DNA of 64,000 nucleotides from Streptomyces shenzhenensis (GCF_003688995.1 NZ_PENI01000047.1:1-64000); one strand, 5' to 3'. Shown: positions 41,313-50,456, counted from the stretch's first letter. Notes: a model not told the origin generated them from the letters alone. Numbers and translations are program-made.

Positions 41313-42254
41313 TCAGCGCGCCGTCGGTGCCGGCCGACGGTCGCCGCGGGCGAAGAAGCGGCCCCGGCGCTTGGCCTCGCGAAGGAAGAAGACCGTGGGG
41401 ATCAGGCAGATCACGATGGCCACCACACTGGCCTCCGGCCCGAACGCGCCGCCGGTCAGCGCCTCGGGACCGCTCACCGAGGAGGTGAACAGGCTGCCGT
41501 GGCTCGCGTCGGACCCGGAGACGGTGGTGCCGAAGACACCGCCCTCCGCCATGTTCCACCCCAGGTGCAGCCCGATCGGCAGCCACAGCGAGCGGGTCGC
41601 CGCGTAGACCGCGCCGAACAGCAGGCCCGCCTCGACCGCGATGGCCAGCGCGCCCCACAGCGTGGCGTCCGGATTCACCAGGTGCAGCGCCCCGAACATC
41701 AGCCCCGACGCGGCCAGCGCGCCCCAGGTGCCGGTCCTCTCCTCCAGGATGCGGAACAACGCGCCGCGGAAGGCCAGTTCCTCCGTCACCGCCACACATG
41801 TCATCAAGCCCAGCGTGGTGAGCGCCCCGCCGAACGTGCCCCAGCCCTCCAGGTGGTAGCCGCCGCCCAGCGCGATCACCACGATCACCAGCGCGAACAT
41901 CCCCAGTCCGAGCAGTGCGCCCCGGCGCAGCCCCGACCGGGCCTCCGCAGGCCGCAGTTCGGCCGGGTTCCGGCGGTCCTCAAGACGCCGTACCAGCCAC
42001 ACGTACGCGCCCAGCGCGAGGCCCGCGGTCGCCACTCCCGACAGCAGACCCGTCACCGGGGTCGCGGCGGCCACACCGTTGACCAGGCTGGTCAGTACGT
42101 TCACCACCAGCAGCAGCACGAACAGCACGGGCAGCCGCACCCATGCGGACTTCCAGCGCTCCGAACGCGGTTTGCGCTGCCCGGGCGACCGCTCGGGTTG
42201 CCGTGCCTGCTCCGGCTGCACTGGCATCTCCGACGGCTCGATTCCCTGCGACAT
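41313..42254 (-). CDS. CPBP-family intramembrane protease (second copy type)
   Basis: A 313-residue protein, about eight spans after a charged 50-residue N-terminal tail. Motifs: TEELAFRGALFRILEE, FGALHLVNPDA and GLHLGWNMAEG, the standard Glu-Glu-Arg, His and His/Asn triad, closer to the canonical EExxxR form than the protein at 12037. A 40-residue Ser/Gly-rich loop precedes the last span. GGAGGA precedes ATG 42254. It is divergent from the two-component system. Confidence 0.92.
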   Translation of the reverse strand: MSQGIEPSEMPVQPEQARQPERSPGQRKPRSERWKSAWVRLPVLFVLLLVVNVLTSLVNGVAAATPVTGLLSGVATAGLALGAYVWLVRRLEDRRNPAELRPAEARSGLRRGALLGLGMFALVIVVIALGGGYHLEGWGTFGGALTTLGLMTCVAVTEELAFRGALFRILEERTGTWGALAASGLMFGALHLVNPDATLWGALAIAVEAGLLFGAVYAATRSLWLPIGLHLGWNMAEGGVFGTTVSGSDASHGSLFTSSVSGPEALTGGAFGPEASVVAIVICLIPTVFFLREAKRRGRFFARGDRRPAPTAR

Positions 42255-42508
42255 GCGTCCTCCGTAAGTTGTTGGGTGGCCCGGGAGGGCTGGGCACGGC
42301 AGGCACGCTACGAGCGGTGACCAGCGGGAATCGTCACCGCCGAGTGGACAGTTCCCGGGGCCGTCGTCCCCCGCGCGGGGGACCCCGGCACTGTCCACTC
42401 ACGGGGGATGTCCGCGGCGACGTCCGCCGATACGGTCGGCGGGCACAGGTCTGCCCCGCCCTGCCGAGCCCGCCCGCGCCGGGCCACGGCCGTATCCGTA
42501 GGACCACG

Positions 42509-43831
42509 GTGAGATTCGTGAGAAGCAAGAGCACCGACGGCACGCCGCCGCCCCGCCCGGCGCCCGCGTCCCTGCTCCGCGCCCGCGCCGCGCGCACGGC
42601 AGCGGTGTGCACCGGCTGGTGGCGGACCTGGACCGCATGGTGGCGCGGGCGCCCGCGCCGGGTGCGGGACCGGGAGTCGGCGCTCGTGCTCACCGTGCTG
42701 TCCTTCGCCGAGCCGCTGGCCGGTGTCGGCGCCCGGTTCGGTGATCTGCCGACCCGGCACGCGCCCGTGCTCGCCGTGCTGCTGACGCTGGGTCAGACGC
42801 TGCCGCTGGCACTGCGTGCCGGCCACCCCGCGCTCTGTCTCGCCCTGACGGGCCTGTCCTTCGGGCTGCACCAGTCGCTGGGGCTGCCGCAGACGTTCGG
42901 CAGCCTGGGGTTCTACCTCGCGCTGTACTCGGTGGGCGCGCACGCGGAACGCGGACGCCGGCTGCTGATCGTGCCCGCCGTCGCCGCGTACGCCGTCTTC
43001 TGCGCGGTCCTGCACGCACTCGGATCGCCGCAGCGGCTGCAGGACTATGCCGTCATCGGGCTGGCACTGGCGGCCTTCTGGGGCGCGGGCACCGTCGTAC
43101 GGAGCCGTCGAGCGGCCGAGGCCGAGCGGCGCCGGCTCGCCGCGCTGGCCGCCACGGCGGCCGAACGCAGCCGCCTGGCACGGGAGTTGCACGATGTGGT
43201 GACCCACCATGTGACCGCGATGGTGGTGCAGTCCGACGCCGCGCCGTTCCTGATGGGGTCCCCGGAGCGGGTGACCGAGGCGATGACCGCGATCAGCGGG
43301 ACCGGGCGGCGCGCGCTGGCCGAACTGCGGTACCTGCTCGGCGTGCTGGAGGCCACCGGCGAGTCGGCGCGGGACGGGTCGGGTCCTGGCGGTCGCGCGC
43401 CTGCCCGCGGTGATCTGCGCGACCTGGTCGAGCAGACCCGTATGGGCGGTCAGCCGGTCGAACTGGTCGAGGAGGGCGAGCGGGTGCCGCTGCCGATCGG
43501 CGCGGACCTGGCCGTGTACCGGCTCGTCCAGGAATCCCTCACCAATGCGATGAAGTATGCGAGCGGGCGGCCCACCCACGTCACCGTCGGCTACGGCAGC
43601 GAACACGTCGAGGTCGAGGTCGCCAATGCCGGTCCCGACGATCACACCCGCCGAGGTGACGGCCCGTACGGCGACGGCCGCCGTGCGGTGCCTGGGCCGG
43701 AGCATGTTTCCGGTGGCCGGGGTCTCGGCGGGCTCCGCGAGCGCGTCAGTATGCTCGGCGGCGACTTCGCCGCGGGCCCTCGCACCGACGGGGGTTTCTC
43801 GGTCCGCGCCCGCATACCCACCCGAAGGTGA
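42509..43831 (+). CDS. NarL-type sensor histidine kinase
   Basis: A 440-residue kinase with no extracytoplasmic sensor; five or six spans between residues 50 and 195. HisKA_3 box LARELHDVVTHHVTAMVVQS (phospho-His in ELHD), HATPase N box VQESLTNAMKYA and G box GGRGLGGLRERV. GTG 42509 is chosen with AGGA upstream; GTG 42518 is possible. It stops 3 bp before the response regulator, giving a standard pair. Confidence 0.9.
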   Translation: MRFVRSKSTDGTPPPRPAPASLLRARAARTAAVCTGWWRTWTAWWRGRPRRVRDRESALVLTVLSFAEPLAGVGARFGDLPTRHAPVLAVLLTLGQTLPLALRAGHPALCLALTGLSFGLHQSLGLPQTFGSLGFYLALYSVGAHAERGRRLLIVPAVAAYAVFCAVLHALGSPQRLQDYAVIGLALAAFWGAGTVVRSRRAAEAERRRLAALAATAAERSRLARELHDVVTHHVTAMVVQSDAAPFLMGSPERVTEAMTAISGTGRRALAELRYLLGVLEATGESARDGSGPGGRAPARGDLRDLVEQTRMGGQPVELVEEGERVPLPIGADLAVYRLVQESLTNAMKYASGRPTHVTVGYGSEHVEVEVANAGPDDHTRRGDGPYGDGRRAVPGPEHVSGGRGLGGLRERVSMLGGDFAAGPRTDGGFSVRARIPTRR

Positions 43832-43834
43832 CGC

Positions 43835-44635
43835 ATGACCGCCTGGCACCCTCCGCTCCCCTCTCTCCCGCCGCTCCCCCCGGCGGACTCCGGTGCCCCG
43901 ATCCGTGTGCTGATCTGCGAGGACCAGGCACTCGTACGGGCCGGTTACGTCACGATCTTCTCGGCCCAGCCCGACATGGAGGTGGTCGGAGAGGCGGCCG
44001 ACGGCCGCGCCGCGGTCGAGGCGGCGAGGGCGCTGCGGCCCGACGTCGCCGTGATGGACATCCGGATGCCGCTGCTCGACGGCATCGAGGCCACCCGGCA
44101 GCTGGCCGGTCCCGGCACCACAACCAGGACGCGGATCCTTGTGGTCACCACCTTCAACGTGGACGCGTATGTGTACGAAGCGCTGCGCGCCGGGGCCAGC
44201 GGCTTCCTGCTGAAGGACGCGCCGCCGACGGAACTGGTCAACGGCGTACGGACCGTCGTGCGGGGCGAGTCGCTGCTCGCGCCCGCCGTGACGCGCACGC
44301 TCATCGGGGAGTTCGCGGCCCGGGTGCGCGCCCCGGACGGCCCGGCCCCCGCCCCTGCCCCTGCCCCGGGTCCCGGAGCCGGGCCGGACGCGGCACGGGA
44401 ACGGGAACAGGAACAGGAACGGGAACGGCTGAAGGTCCTCACCCCGCGGGAGCACGAGGTGCTCGGGCTGCTCAGTGCGGGCCTGTCGAACGCGGAGATC
44501 GCGGCGGAGCTGGTGCTCAGCGCGGAGACCGTCAAGACGTATGTGTCCCGCATCCTGACCAAGCTTGACCTGCGCGACCGCGTCCAGGCGGTCGTCCTCG
44601 CCTACCGGGCGGGAGTGGCTCCGGGCCGGCACTGA
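43835..44635 (+). CDS. NarL/LuxR-type response regulator with repeat linker
   Basis: A 266-residue regulator: receiver (IRVLICEDQALVRAGYVTIF; phospho-Asp in VAVMDIRMP; LLKDAPP) and GerE HTH (LTPREHEVLGLLSAGLSNAE IAAEL). The two are joined by an unusually long linker made of PAPAPAPAPGPG and EREQEQERER, encoded by hexanucleotide repeats (GGAACG/GGAACA units). The N-terminal 20-residue Pro-rich tail is also atypical. It is activated by the kinase just upstream; targets unknown. Confidence 0.92.
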   Translation: MTAWHPPLPSLPPLPPADSGAPIRVLICEDQALVRAGYVTIFSAQPDMEVVGEAADGRAAVEAARALRPDVAVMDIRMPLLDGIEATRQLAGPGTTTRTRILVVTTFNVDAYVYEALRAGASGFLLKDAPPTELVNGVRTVVRGESLLAPAVTRTLIGEFAARVRAPDGPAPAPAPAPGPGAGPDAAREREQEQERERLKVLTPREHEVLGLLSAGLSNAEIAAELVLSAETVKTYVSRILTKLDLRDRVQAVVLAYRAGVAPGRH

Positions 44636-44651
44636 GCCGGGGCCGCAGGAG

Positions 44652-45359
44652 TCATTCCCGTGCCTGTGCCTCGGTGTCCTCGCCGGTGGCCCAGACGCCG
44701 CGCACATGGCCGATGTGCCGGCGCATCAGTTCCTCGGCCTCGTCCGCCCTGCGGGCGATGATCAGGTCGAGCAGGTCGACGTGCTCCTGCGCGGTGGCCA
44801 GAAGTCGTCCACGGTCGGCGAGTCTGGGCATGCCGTACAGGCGCGAACGGATGCGCAGGTTGTGCACGGTGAGGACCAGGTTGTCGTTGCCCCCGTGGGC
44901 GAGCAGTTTGAGGTGGAACTGGAGGTCGGCCACATGGTGGGCGATGAAGTCCTTCTCCCGGGCGCTGCGGACGAGTTCCTCGGCCAGCTCGCGCAGCTCG
45001 GCGATCGCGACGGGGTCGTCGATGCCCTTGAGCGCGATGCGGCGCACGGTGGGGACCTCGATCAGCTGCCGCAGCTCGTTGAGTTCGTCGAGTTCCCGCT
45101 CGGTCAGCTGGACCACACGGAAACCCTTGTTGGGGACGGCTTCCACCAGGCCCTCTTTGACCAGGTCCAGCATCGCCTCGCGGACGGGCGTCGCCGAGAT
45201 GCCGAGCTGCGTTCCGAGCGCGCGGGCGGAATACACCGAACCGGGCCGCAGGTAGCCGGAGATGACCGCGGCGTGAAGCGTACGGACCGTCGCGTCCCTG
45301 AGGGACTCGCGCGGGCGCAGCGCCGTGAACGGCTCACCGGTGTCGGTGGTTACAGACAT
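44652..45359 (-). CDS. GntR/FCD-family regulator
   Basis: A 235-residue FadR-like regulator: HTH with YSARALGTQLGISATPVREA and VPNKGFRVVQLTERELDEL, then FCD domain (HHVADLQFHLKLLAHGGNDN; TAQEHVDLLDLIIARRADEA). ATG 45359 follows AGGAGAAG. It is divergent from the ornithine-cyclodeaminase-type gene across 430 bp, a common arrangement for amino-acid catabolism, and convergent with the two-component genes. Confidence 0.93.
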   Translation of the reverse strand: MSVTTDTGEPFTALRPRESLRDATVRTLHAAVISGYLRPGSVYSARALGTQLGISATPVREAMLDLVKEGLVEAVPNKGFRVVQLTERELDELNELRQLIEVPTVRRIALKGIDDPVAIAELRELAEELVRSAREKDFIAHHVADLQFHLKLLAHGGNDNLVLTVHNLRIRSRLYGMPRLADRGRLLATAQEHVDLLDLIIARRADEAEELMRRHIGHVRGVWATGEDTEAQARE

Positions 45360-45787
45360 GTTCAGAATGCTTCTCCTGGTCGTCGGCAAGTGCAATCCAC
45401 GCGTCGGTCATAACGTGACGCCCGTCGCGCATCCGGTCCGGGGACGGTCGTCCGCCGGCCCTGGCCGGTTCCGGGCGTGGCCCGGTGCCGACCGGGGAAG
45501 TGCGGTCCCCTCGGCCGGGATCCGCTCGGGGCAGGCGGGTGCGAAGCGCCCACGGGGCGGCTGAGCACGGCGCACGACCGGAATGATCACGCACGATGCA
45601 TACCCCCTCCTGCGCCCAGGCCGACGGGTGGCCGTACGGTGCCACGCCGACGGCACCACGGCAAGGGCTGATCGCGCCCTTCTGCATGAGCCTCGTCCGG
45701 CCCGGAGACCCCGCCCCCACCACCGCTGCGGGCGCTCCGCAGCCCCCTCCCGCCCACCGGCGCCGCCCCCCTTCTAGGATCCGCACC
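45360..45787. other. Intergenic region between divergent gntR and cyclodeaminase genes
   Basis: About 430 bp. Open frames are present on both strands but lack RBS and family features. The promoters of both genes should be here; no dyad stands out to the eye. Confidence 0.5.
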
Positions 45788-46720
45788 ATGCGAGCCCTTC
45801 CCTTCGTCGACTCCGCCCTGCTCTCCGACCTGCTGTCGTGGCCCATGGCCATCGCGGCACTGGGCCGGGCACTCGGCCCCGCCTACGCCGAGGGCGGCTT
45901 CACCGAGCGCACCAGCGTCCCGCTGGACAACGGCGAACTTCTGCTGATGCCGGCGGCGGGCAGCGAGACGGTGGGCGTGAAGATCATCGGCGTGGCGCCC
46001 CGCAATCCGGAGCAGGGGCTGCCGAGGATCCAGGGCCTCTACACGCTGTTCGACGCGCACACCCTGGCGCCGCTCGCCGTCCTCGACGGCACCGCGCTCA
46101 CCACCGTCCGCACCGCCGGCCAATCCGCCTTCGTGGTGCGGGAGTTGGCCCCCGAACAGACCCGCCGCCTGGTTGTCTTCGGCGCGGGCCCGCAGGCCGA
46201 GGCACATGTCGAGGCGGTACGCGCGGTGCGGGCGATCGACACGGTACGGATCGTGGGCCGCCGTCAGGAACATGTGACGGCGCTGTGCGAGCGGCTCGGG
46301 CGGTCGGGCGTCGATGTGCGGCCCGGAGCACCCGGAGACGTGGCGTCCGCGGACATCGTCGTGTGCGCGACCACGTCGACGACGCCTGTCTTCGACGGCG
46401 CCGACCTCGCCGACCACGCGTTCGTCGTCGCCGTGGGCTCCCACACGCCGGACGCGCGCGAACTCGACGGCCACGTCTTCTCCCGTGCCTCCCTCGTCCT
46501 CGTCGAACACCGGCAGACGGCGCTGCGGGAGGCGGGCGACATCGTGCGGGCCGTCGAGGACGGCGCCCTCGACCCCGGCCGCCTGCTGGACTTCGGCGAT
46601 CTTGCCGGGCTGCGCGCGGGCGGGGGGATCTCCGTCTACAAGAGCGTCGGAATGGGCTGGCAGGACCTGGCCGTTGCCCAGGCGGTATGGGAGTCCCTGC
46701 CGACAGGCGACGACCGGTGA
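45788..46720 (+). CDS. Ornithine cyclodeaminase / mu-crystallin family enzyme
   Basis: A 310-residue NAD-binding enzyme: GGFTERTSVPLDNGELLLMP, VKIIGVAPRNPEQGLPRIQG, TTVRTAGQSAFVVRELAP, Rossmann LVVFGAGPQAEAHVEAV, ATTSTTPVFDG and GGGISVYKSVGMGWQDLAVA. Family members deaminate ornithine to proline or reduce ketimines. ATG 45788 lacks a strong SD. The divergent GntR/FCD regulator is the likely controller. Confidence 0.92.
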   Translation: MRALPFVDSALLSDLLSWPMAIAALGRALGPAYAEGGFTERTSVPLDNGELLLMPAAGSETVGVKIIGVAPRNPEQGLPRIQGLYTLFDAHTLAPLAVLDGTALTTVRTAGQSAFVVRELAPEQTRRLVVFGAGPQAEAHVEAVRAVRAIDTVRIVGRRQEHVTALCERLGRSGVDVRPGAPGDVASADIVVCATTSTTPVFDGADLADHAFVVAVGSHTPDARELDGHVFSRASLVLVEHRQTALREAGDIVRAVEDGALDPGRLLDFGDLAGLRAGGGISVYKSVGMGWQDLAVAQAVWESLPTGDDR

Positions 46721-46916
46721 GCACGCGGCCGGTTCGGTGAGCGCGCTACAGTTCCCCGCGCCTCGACGCCCGTAGCGGCCGACATGACGGACTCGTGAGC
46801 CGGGATCAGCGTGGCGAAGTACGTCGATGGCGACAGGTGGAGGACCCTCCGGTGCATCGTCCGTGTCCATAACATCGGCGACCACAGCTGAGTGGTAGCC
46901 AGTTGACCAAAGCAGT

Positions 46917-46942
46917 GCGGGGCGGGGCTTCCTCCGCCCCGC
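46917..46942 (+). terminator. Hairpin plus T-run upstream of hypothetical gene
   Basis: GCGGGGCGG and CCGCCCCGC form a 9-bp stem with an 8-nt loop, then GCAGCTTTT. It ends transcripts from the cyclodeaminase side and lies only 35 bp before the next start codon, so it could also act as an attenuator. Nothing else was recognised in 46721-46916. Confidence 0.65.
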
Positions 46943-46976
46943 GCAGCTTTTCCAGCACAAAGGGACGGAGCACACC

Positions 46977-47531
46977 ATGTTGGACTCCCCTCAGGGCCCC
47001 GACTTGGCCTACAGCGCCTCCTTGGTCCTCCGCATCGGGGGCGCGGTCTTCGTCGCATGCCCCGACGAGCGCCTTCAAGCCGTGTACTACCGCGTGGATG
47101 CTGGCGTACGCGCGGTATGGCGGCACTTGCGTGGGTCCGGGATCGACCCCGGGCTGGTACGCGCGGCGGAGGAAGCAAACCACAAGCTGGGGGAGCACGC
47201 TTCCGCCCTCACCGTGCCCGTGGAGTTCGTCACCGGGTTTCGTGATCTTGCGGCTGCCGCACTCGGACAGCTGGCCCGCCTCGAAGCGGTGTTCCGACAG
47301 GAGTTGTCCACACGGGCCGTCGAGACGGTCGGCTTCCTTGAGCACGGTCTTGAAAGCGCCATGGGGGCCGTGGAATTCGAGCGGTCCTGCCAGGCAGCCA
47401 CCGAGTCGTTGCTCGACGGCTGGGCCGACGACCCGGTGTCGACGATGAGGCGGGTGCGACGGGAGACGGATGTGTGGTCTCTGGCGTACCAGCGTTACGT
47501 GAGGCCGGAACTGGGCCAGTACCACGGCTGA
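46977..47531 (+). CDS. Hypothetical helical protein
   Basis: A 184-residue protein, mostly helical, no signal peptide. Segments: ERLQAVYYRVDAGVRAVWRH, ALTVPVEFVTGFRDLAAAAL, ESAMGAVEFERSCQAATESL and a basic WSLAYQRYVRPELGQYHG end. GGAG precedes ATG 46977. A terminator flanks each side, so it is a single-gene unit. It marks the left edge of the second accessory region. Family not recognised. Confidence 0.7.
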   Translation: MLDSPQGPDLAYSASLVLRIGGAVFVACPDERLQAVYYRVDAGVRAVWRHLRGSGIDPGLVRAAEEANHKLGEHASALTVPVEFVTGFRDLAAAALGQLARLEAVFRQELSTRAVETVGFLEHGLESAMGAVEFERSCQAATESLLDGWADDPVSTMRRVRRETDVWSLAYQRYVRPELGQYHG

Positions 47532-47542
47532 TCACATTGAGG

Positions 47543-47574
47543 AGCCCCGTCAGGACGCGTTTCCTGACGGGGCT
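47543..47574 (+). terminator. Terminator with perfect 13-bp stem
   Basis: AGCCCCGTCAGGA and TCCTGACGGGGCT pair around CGCGTT, followed by TCTGC, 11 bp after the hypothetical gene stop. Confidence 0.85.
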
Positions 47575-47770
47575 TCTGCATGGGGTGACGGCGGCAGTTG
47601 ACGGCAACGTCAGCGGAGGCGACCGCGGGACCACCGGCCAACGACCCGCGGCCGGCGCAACCCGCGACACCTCCCGGACGCCCGCCCGCCCGGCCCGGCG
47701 AGCCGTCCGCCATCGCCGCACGGTACCTCGCCGAGAGAGGCCTCGCTCTGACGACAACGCGGCAACCGCG

Positions 47771-48757
47771 TCAGCGACCCGTCAGCCGGACCGCGCCGTC
47801 GCCGCCGGAGGGTGCGGGACGGCGGGTCCCGCGTGTGGCGCGGGCGGTCGGCCCGCCGCGCCAGCGCGCCCAGCCCCGTCCCTGTTCATGACGGGCCGTC
47901 ACCGCCCTGGTGAGCTCCGACGGCAGGCTGGTTCCCGGAGCCGTGGCCTCCGCGGTCAGCAATCTGCACAGCGTGCACCCCTCCAGATGGGTCTGGACGT
48001 CGGCCGTCCCGCCGGCCGTGAGCTCGCGCCGCACGTACGAGGCGGCCGTCAGATACGACAGGTGGTCCCCCCGGCCCTCCACCGGCCCGGTGCGACGCAG
48101 CCCCCGCCACAGATACGCGTCGACGAGGGCGTCGCGGCCGGTCTGCAGCAGCCCGGGCGAGTATCGCCCCGCCGGTTCGCCCTCGACGTCGACCGCCCAC
48201 AGCACATCGGCGTGGTGCGAGGGGAGCGAGGCCAGGACGTCGTACGCGAGAAGTGTCTCGTCGATGCGTCGGTCGTCGCCGGTGACCTCCTGGCGCAGCA
48301 CATGATCGCTGGCGGCCAGTCTGACCCCGATCTTCACCTCCCGCTCGAAGCCGAAGGTCCTGTCGCCCTGGGCGGTCTGCTGCAGTGCGTGGACGGCCCT
48401 CCGGCAGGCGTCGAAGAGGACTTCCTCCATCGCCTCCTTCTCGGCGGGCCGGAGGTACCGCCTGACGATCCTTCTGGCCGGACGCATGGCTCGCGCGCAC
48501 AGTCTGTGCACGGCGCCGCATTCCCCGAGTCTGGCGCGGCGGACCAGGTCGGCCGTCTCGGGCGCGGGTGCCGGCAGGGCCGGAGCCCCGGTGGACAGGG
48601 TGTGCGGGTACGGGTCCCGGCCCAGGCGGAGCAGCTGGACGGTCTCCTCGGCGGCGGCTTCGGTCGCCGCCGTCCTGCCCCGGCCGGCAGCCCCGCCCAG
48701 GCCGCCGCGCCGGCCGTCCCCGGCCCCGCCCCCGGCGGACCTCTTGGGGTCGGTCAT
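47771..48757 (-). CDS. Sigma-factor-like protein with C-terminal zinc-finger segment
   Basis: A 328-residue protein. Residues 80-165 resemble sigma region 2 (GAVHRLCARAMRPARRIVRR; KEAMEEVLFDACRRAVHALQ), and residues 175-230 resemble region 4 (YDVLASLPSHHADVLWAVDV; SPGLLQTGRDALVDAYLWRG). A zf-HC2-like HLEGCTLCRLL motif at about residue 270 recalls anti-sigma zinc fingers. Having both in one chain is unusual and would let it regulate itself. Sigma residues are weakly conserved, so it may be a divergent regulator. Divergent from the double-GerE gene. Confidence 0.6.
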   Translation of the reverse strand: MTDPKRSAGGGAGDGRRGGLGGAAGRGRTAATEAAAEETVQLLRLGRDPYPHTLSTGAPALPAPAPETADLVRRARLGECGAVHRLCARAMRPARRIVRRYLRPAEKEAMEEVLFDACRRAVHALQQTAQGDRTFGFEREVKIGVRLAASDHVLRQEVTGDDRRIDETLLAYDVLASLPSHHADVLWAVDVEGEPAGRYSPGLLQTGRDALVDAYLWRGLRRTGPVEGRGDHLSYLTAASYVRRELTAGGTADVQTHLEGCTLCRLLTAEATAPGTSLPSELTRAVTARHEQGRGWARWRGGPTARATRGTRRPAPSGGDGAVRLTGR

Positions 48758-49003
48758 CGGCTCCTCCTCCCCGTGCGGCGCATCCCGTCCTCCGGAAAAG
48801 CCGGAGGCTCCGGAAGTCCTGAGACACGGCGGCCGAAGACATGACGCGAAAGACCCCGTGTGGGCGCGTCATGACAGCGGGGCTGGGCGCTCTGGTCTAG
48901 GCAGCCTCCTTTGTCGCGCGGCGTGAGGACTGCCGCCCTGCGACCTCCCTGTGGGTGAGGCGAGAAACGCAGGGACGCACCAAGACGGCAGGAAGGAAAC
49001 ACC

Positions 49004-49525
49004 GTGACCATCAGCGATCCGGAGAGCATCGTGCGAACGGCCCATGGGCAGGCGTACAAGCCCAGCGGCAGGCAGATTCAGGTCCTGTCGGGCATCGCCC
49101 GCGGCCATACGAATGCCGAGATCGCCGACCACCTCCATGTCGCCTGGCCCACGGTGCAGCGGCATGTCTCCCGGCTGGGCAAAGGTCTGGGGACCAACGA
49201 GCGTGCCGAGATGGTCGCCGTGGGGTACGAACGGGGCTGGCTGACGAACCTCTCGCCCGAACCCCGCGAGTGGATCGTCCTCAGCGACCGCTGTCAGGAG
49301 GTGCTGCAGTGCATCGCGGCGGGGAAGAGCAATGAGGAGATCGCCGGTGAGCTGTATCTGAGTGTGAACACCGTCAAGACCCACATCCGCCGCATTCTCG
49401 GCGTCTTACGGGCCCGCCGCCGGGCGCATGCCGTGGCACTCGCCTACCAGCACGGCCATCTGCGCATCCACCGGAGCGAGGGCTTCCGCTTCATGAGCCG
49501 GTCCGGCGGTGCACTACAGCGGTGA
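49004..49525 (+). CDS. Tandem double-GerE (LuxR) HTH regulator with TTA codon
   Basis: A 173-residue protein made of two GerE HTHs and no receiver: first KPSGRQIQVLSGIARGHTNA through VAWPTVQRHVSRLGKGLG, second SDRCQEVLQCIAAGKSNEEI through YLSVNTVKTHIRRILGVLRA. Codon 135 (49406-49408) is TTA, in the second HTH, so expression should depend on bldA tRNA. GTG 49004 has GGAAGGAA upstream. Two DNA-binding modules in one chain suggest binding of direct repeats without a partner. Divergent from the sigma-like gene. Confidence 0.8.
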   Translation: MTISDPESIVRTAHGQAYKPSGRQIQVLSGIARGHTNAEIADHLHVAWPTVQRHVSRLGKGLGTNERAEMVAVGYERGWLTNLSPEPREWIVLSDRCQEVLQCIAAGKSNEEIAGELYLSVNTVKTHIRRILGVLRARRRAHAVALAYQHGHLRIHRSEGFRFMSRSGGALQR

Positions 49526-49632
49526 CGACGGCCAGGACGGCGGGGGCGCGGTCGCGCTGACGGCGCGGTGCCGCATCCGGGTATCTCCGGCACGGTTGGC
49601 GTCGGGCGCCCGGGGGCCGGTCGACGGGCCGG

Positions 49633-49983
49633 TCATGCGGTGTTGCTCCGTGGGCCTCGGTGCCGGCAGGCCGGGTCGTGCTCCGTGCCGGCGGTGGCCG
49701 CCCATGCGGTGCAGCACCAGCCGGCGAGGGCGACGGCTGCCGCGGCGGCACTGGCGTCGGCAGGGTGCAGGTGGGCGTCGCGTCGGGCTCGCACGGCCTC
49801 GCGGCGCCGGGCGTCCGTGAGGTCACCTTCGCGGATCACGGCGACGAGGACGAAGCAGGATCCGGCGGCGAATGCGGCGCAGGCCCAGAGGGCGTCGTTG
49901 CGGGCGGACTGGACGGCGCACCAGGCGAGCCACCCGAACAGGGCGCCGTACGCGGTGTGCAGGAGGCCGGCCAGGCGGCTCAC
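49633..49983 (-). CDS. Small membrane protein
   Basis: A 116-residue protein with three likely spans (LLHTAYGALFGWLAWCAVQS; DALWACAAFAAGSCFVLVAV; DASAAAAAVALAGWCCTAW) and a basic REGDLTDARRREAVRARRDA loop. It starts at GTG 49983, overlapping the upstream stop by 4 bp. It is the last gene of the long minus-strand element operon. Unknown function. Confidence 0.65.
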   Translation of the reverse strand: MSRLAGLLHTAYGALFGWLAWCAVQSARNDALWACAAFAAGSCFVLVAVIREGDLTDARRREAVRARRDAHLHPADASAAAAAVALAGWCCTAWAATAGTEHDPACRHRGPRSNTA

Positions 49984-50150
49984 GGCTGCTCGCCTCCGTC
50001 CGTGGAGAGGACCGGCGTCTGCGGTCGGCGGGTGCCGGACGGGTCGGGCATGCGATTCCTCCGGTGTTCGAGACGGACGAGGACGACGAGGGCACCGGCC
50101 GCTCCGCAGAGGAACAGGGGGCAGGCCGCGCCGACGCCGGTGGCGATCAC
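49980..50150 (-). CDS. Single-span micro-protein
   Basis: A 56-residue protein: one span (GVGAACPLFLCGAAGALVVL) and a basic C-terminal tail. GTG 50150 has AGGAGAC 4 nt away; the stop overlaps the next start. Unknown. Confidence 0.65.
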   Translation of the reverse strand: MIATGVGAACPLFLCGAAGALVVLVRLEHRRNRMPDPSGTRRPQTPVLSTDGGEQP

Positions 50151-50229
50151 GCTGTCTCCTGAGGGTGGGTGCTGGTCTCCGCCGTTGTGACACGGACGGC
50201 GGATGGGGACGATCGCCCGTGCGGCGCGG

Positions 50230-50456
50230 TCAGTTGGCGGCGAGCATCCCGGTGCGCATGGCGGGCATGCCGAGCCCGTTGCCCTGCTCGTGGTCGATGA
50301 CCTTGGTGCGGAGGTCGGTTGCAGTGCGCGGGGGTTGATCTCCTGGTAGTTCTGTGCCCACTCGCCGAACTTGTCGATCTGCCGCTGTCGTTCGGCGTCG
50401 GTCTCCTCGGCGAACTGGCGAACACCGGGTGTGGTGAACAGGGTCGGGTAGCTCAC
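50230..50456 (-). pseudogene. Frameshifted element protein (75 residues)
   Basis: From GTG 50456: SYPTLFTTPGVRQFAEETDA, RQRQIDKFGEWAQNYQEINP; near 50320 sense continues in another frame with TDLRTKVIDHEQGNGLGMPA and MRTGMLAAN, stop at 50230. A 1-base indel in an otherwise well preserved small gene. Family known to me only as a recurrent actinomycete element protein. Confidence 0.6.

Noticed and set aside
42308-44707. 799-codon minus-strand open frame
   Set aside because: Antisense to the kinase and response regulator genes, whose motifs are complete in the sense direction.
47598-47770. Plus-strand frame with SAIAARYLAERGLALTT
   Set aside because: Codon bias looks coding for about 55 codons, but there is only a TTG start, no RBS, and the rest is antisense to the sigma-like gene. 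Possibly a relic.
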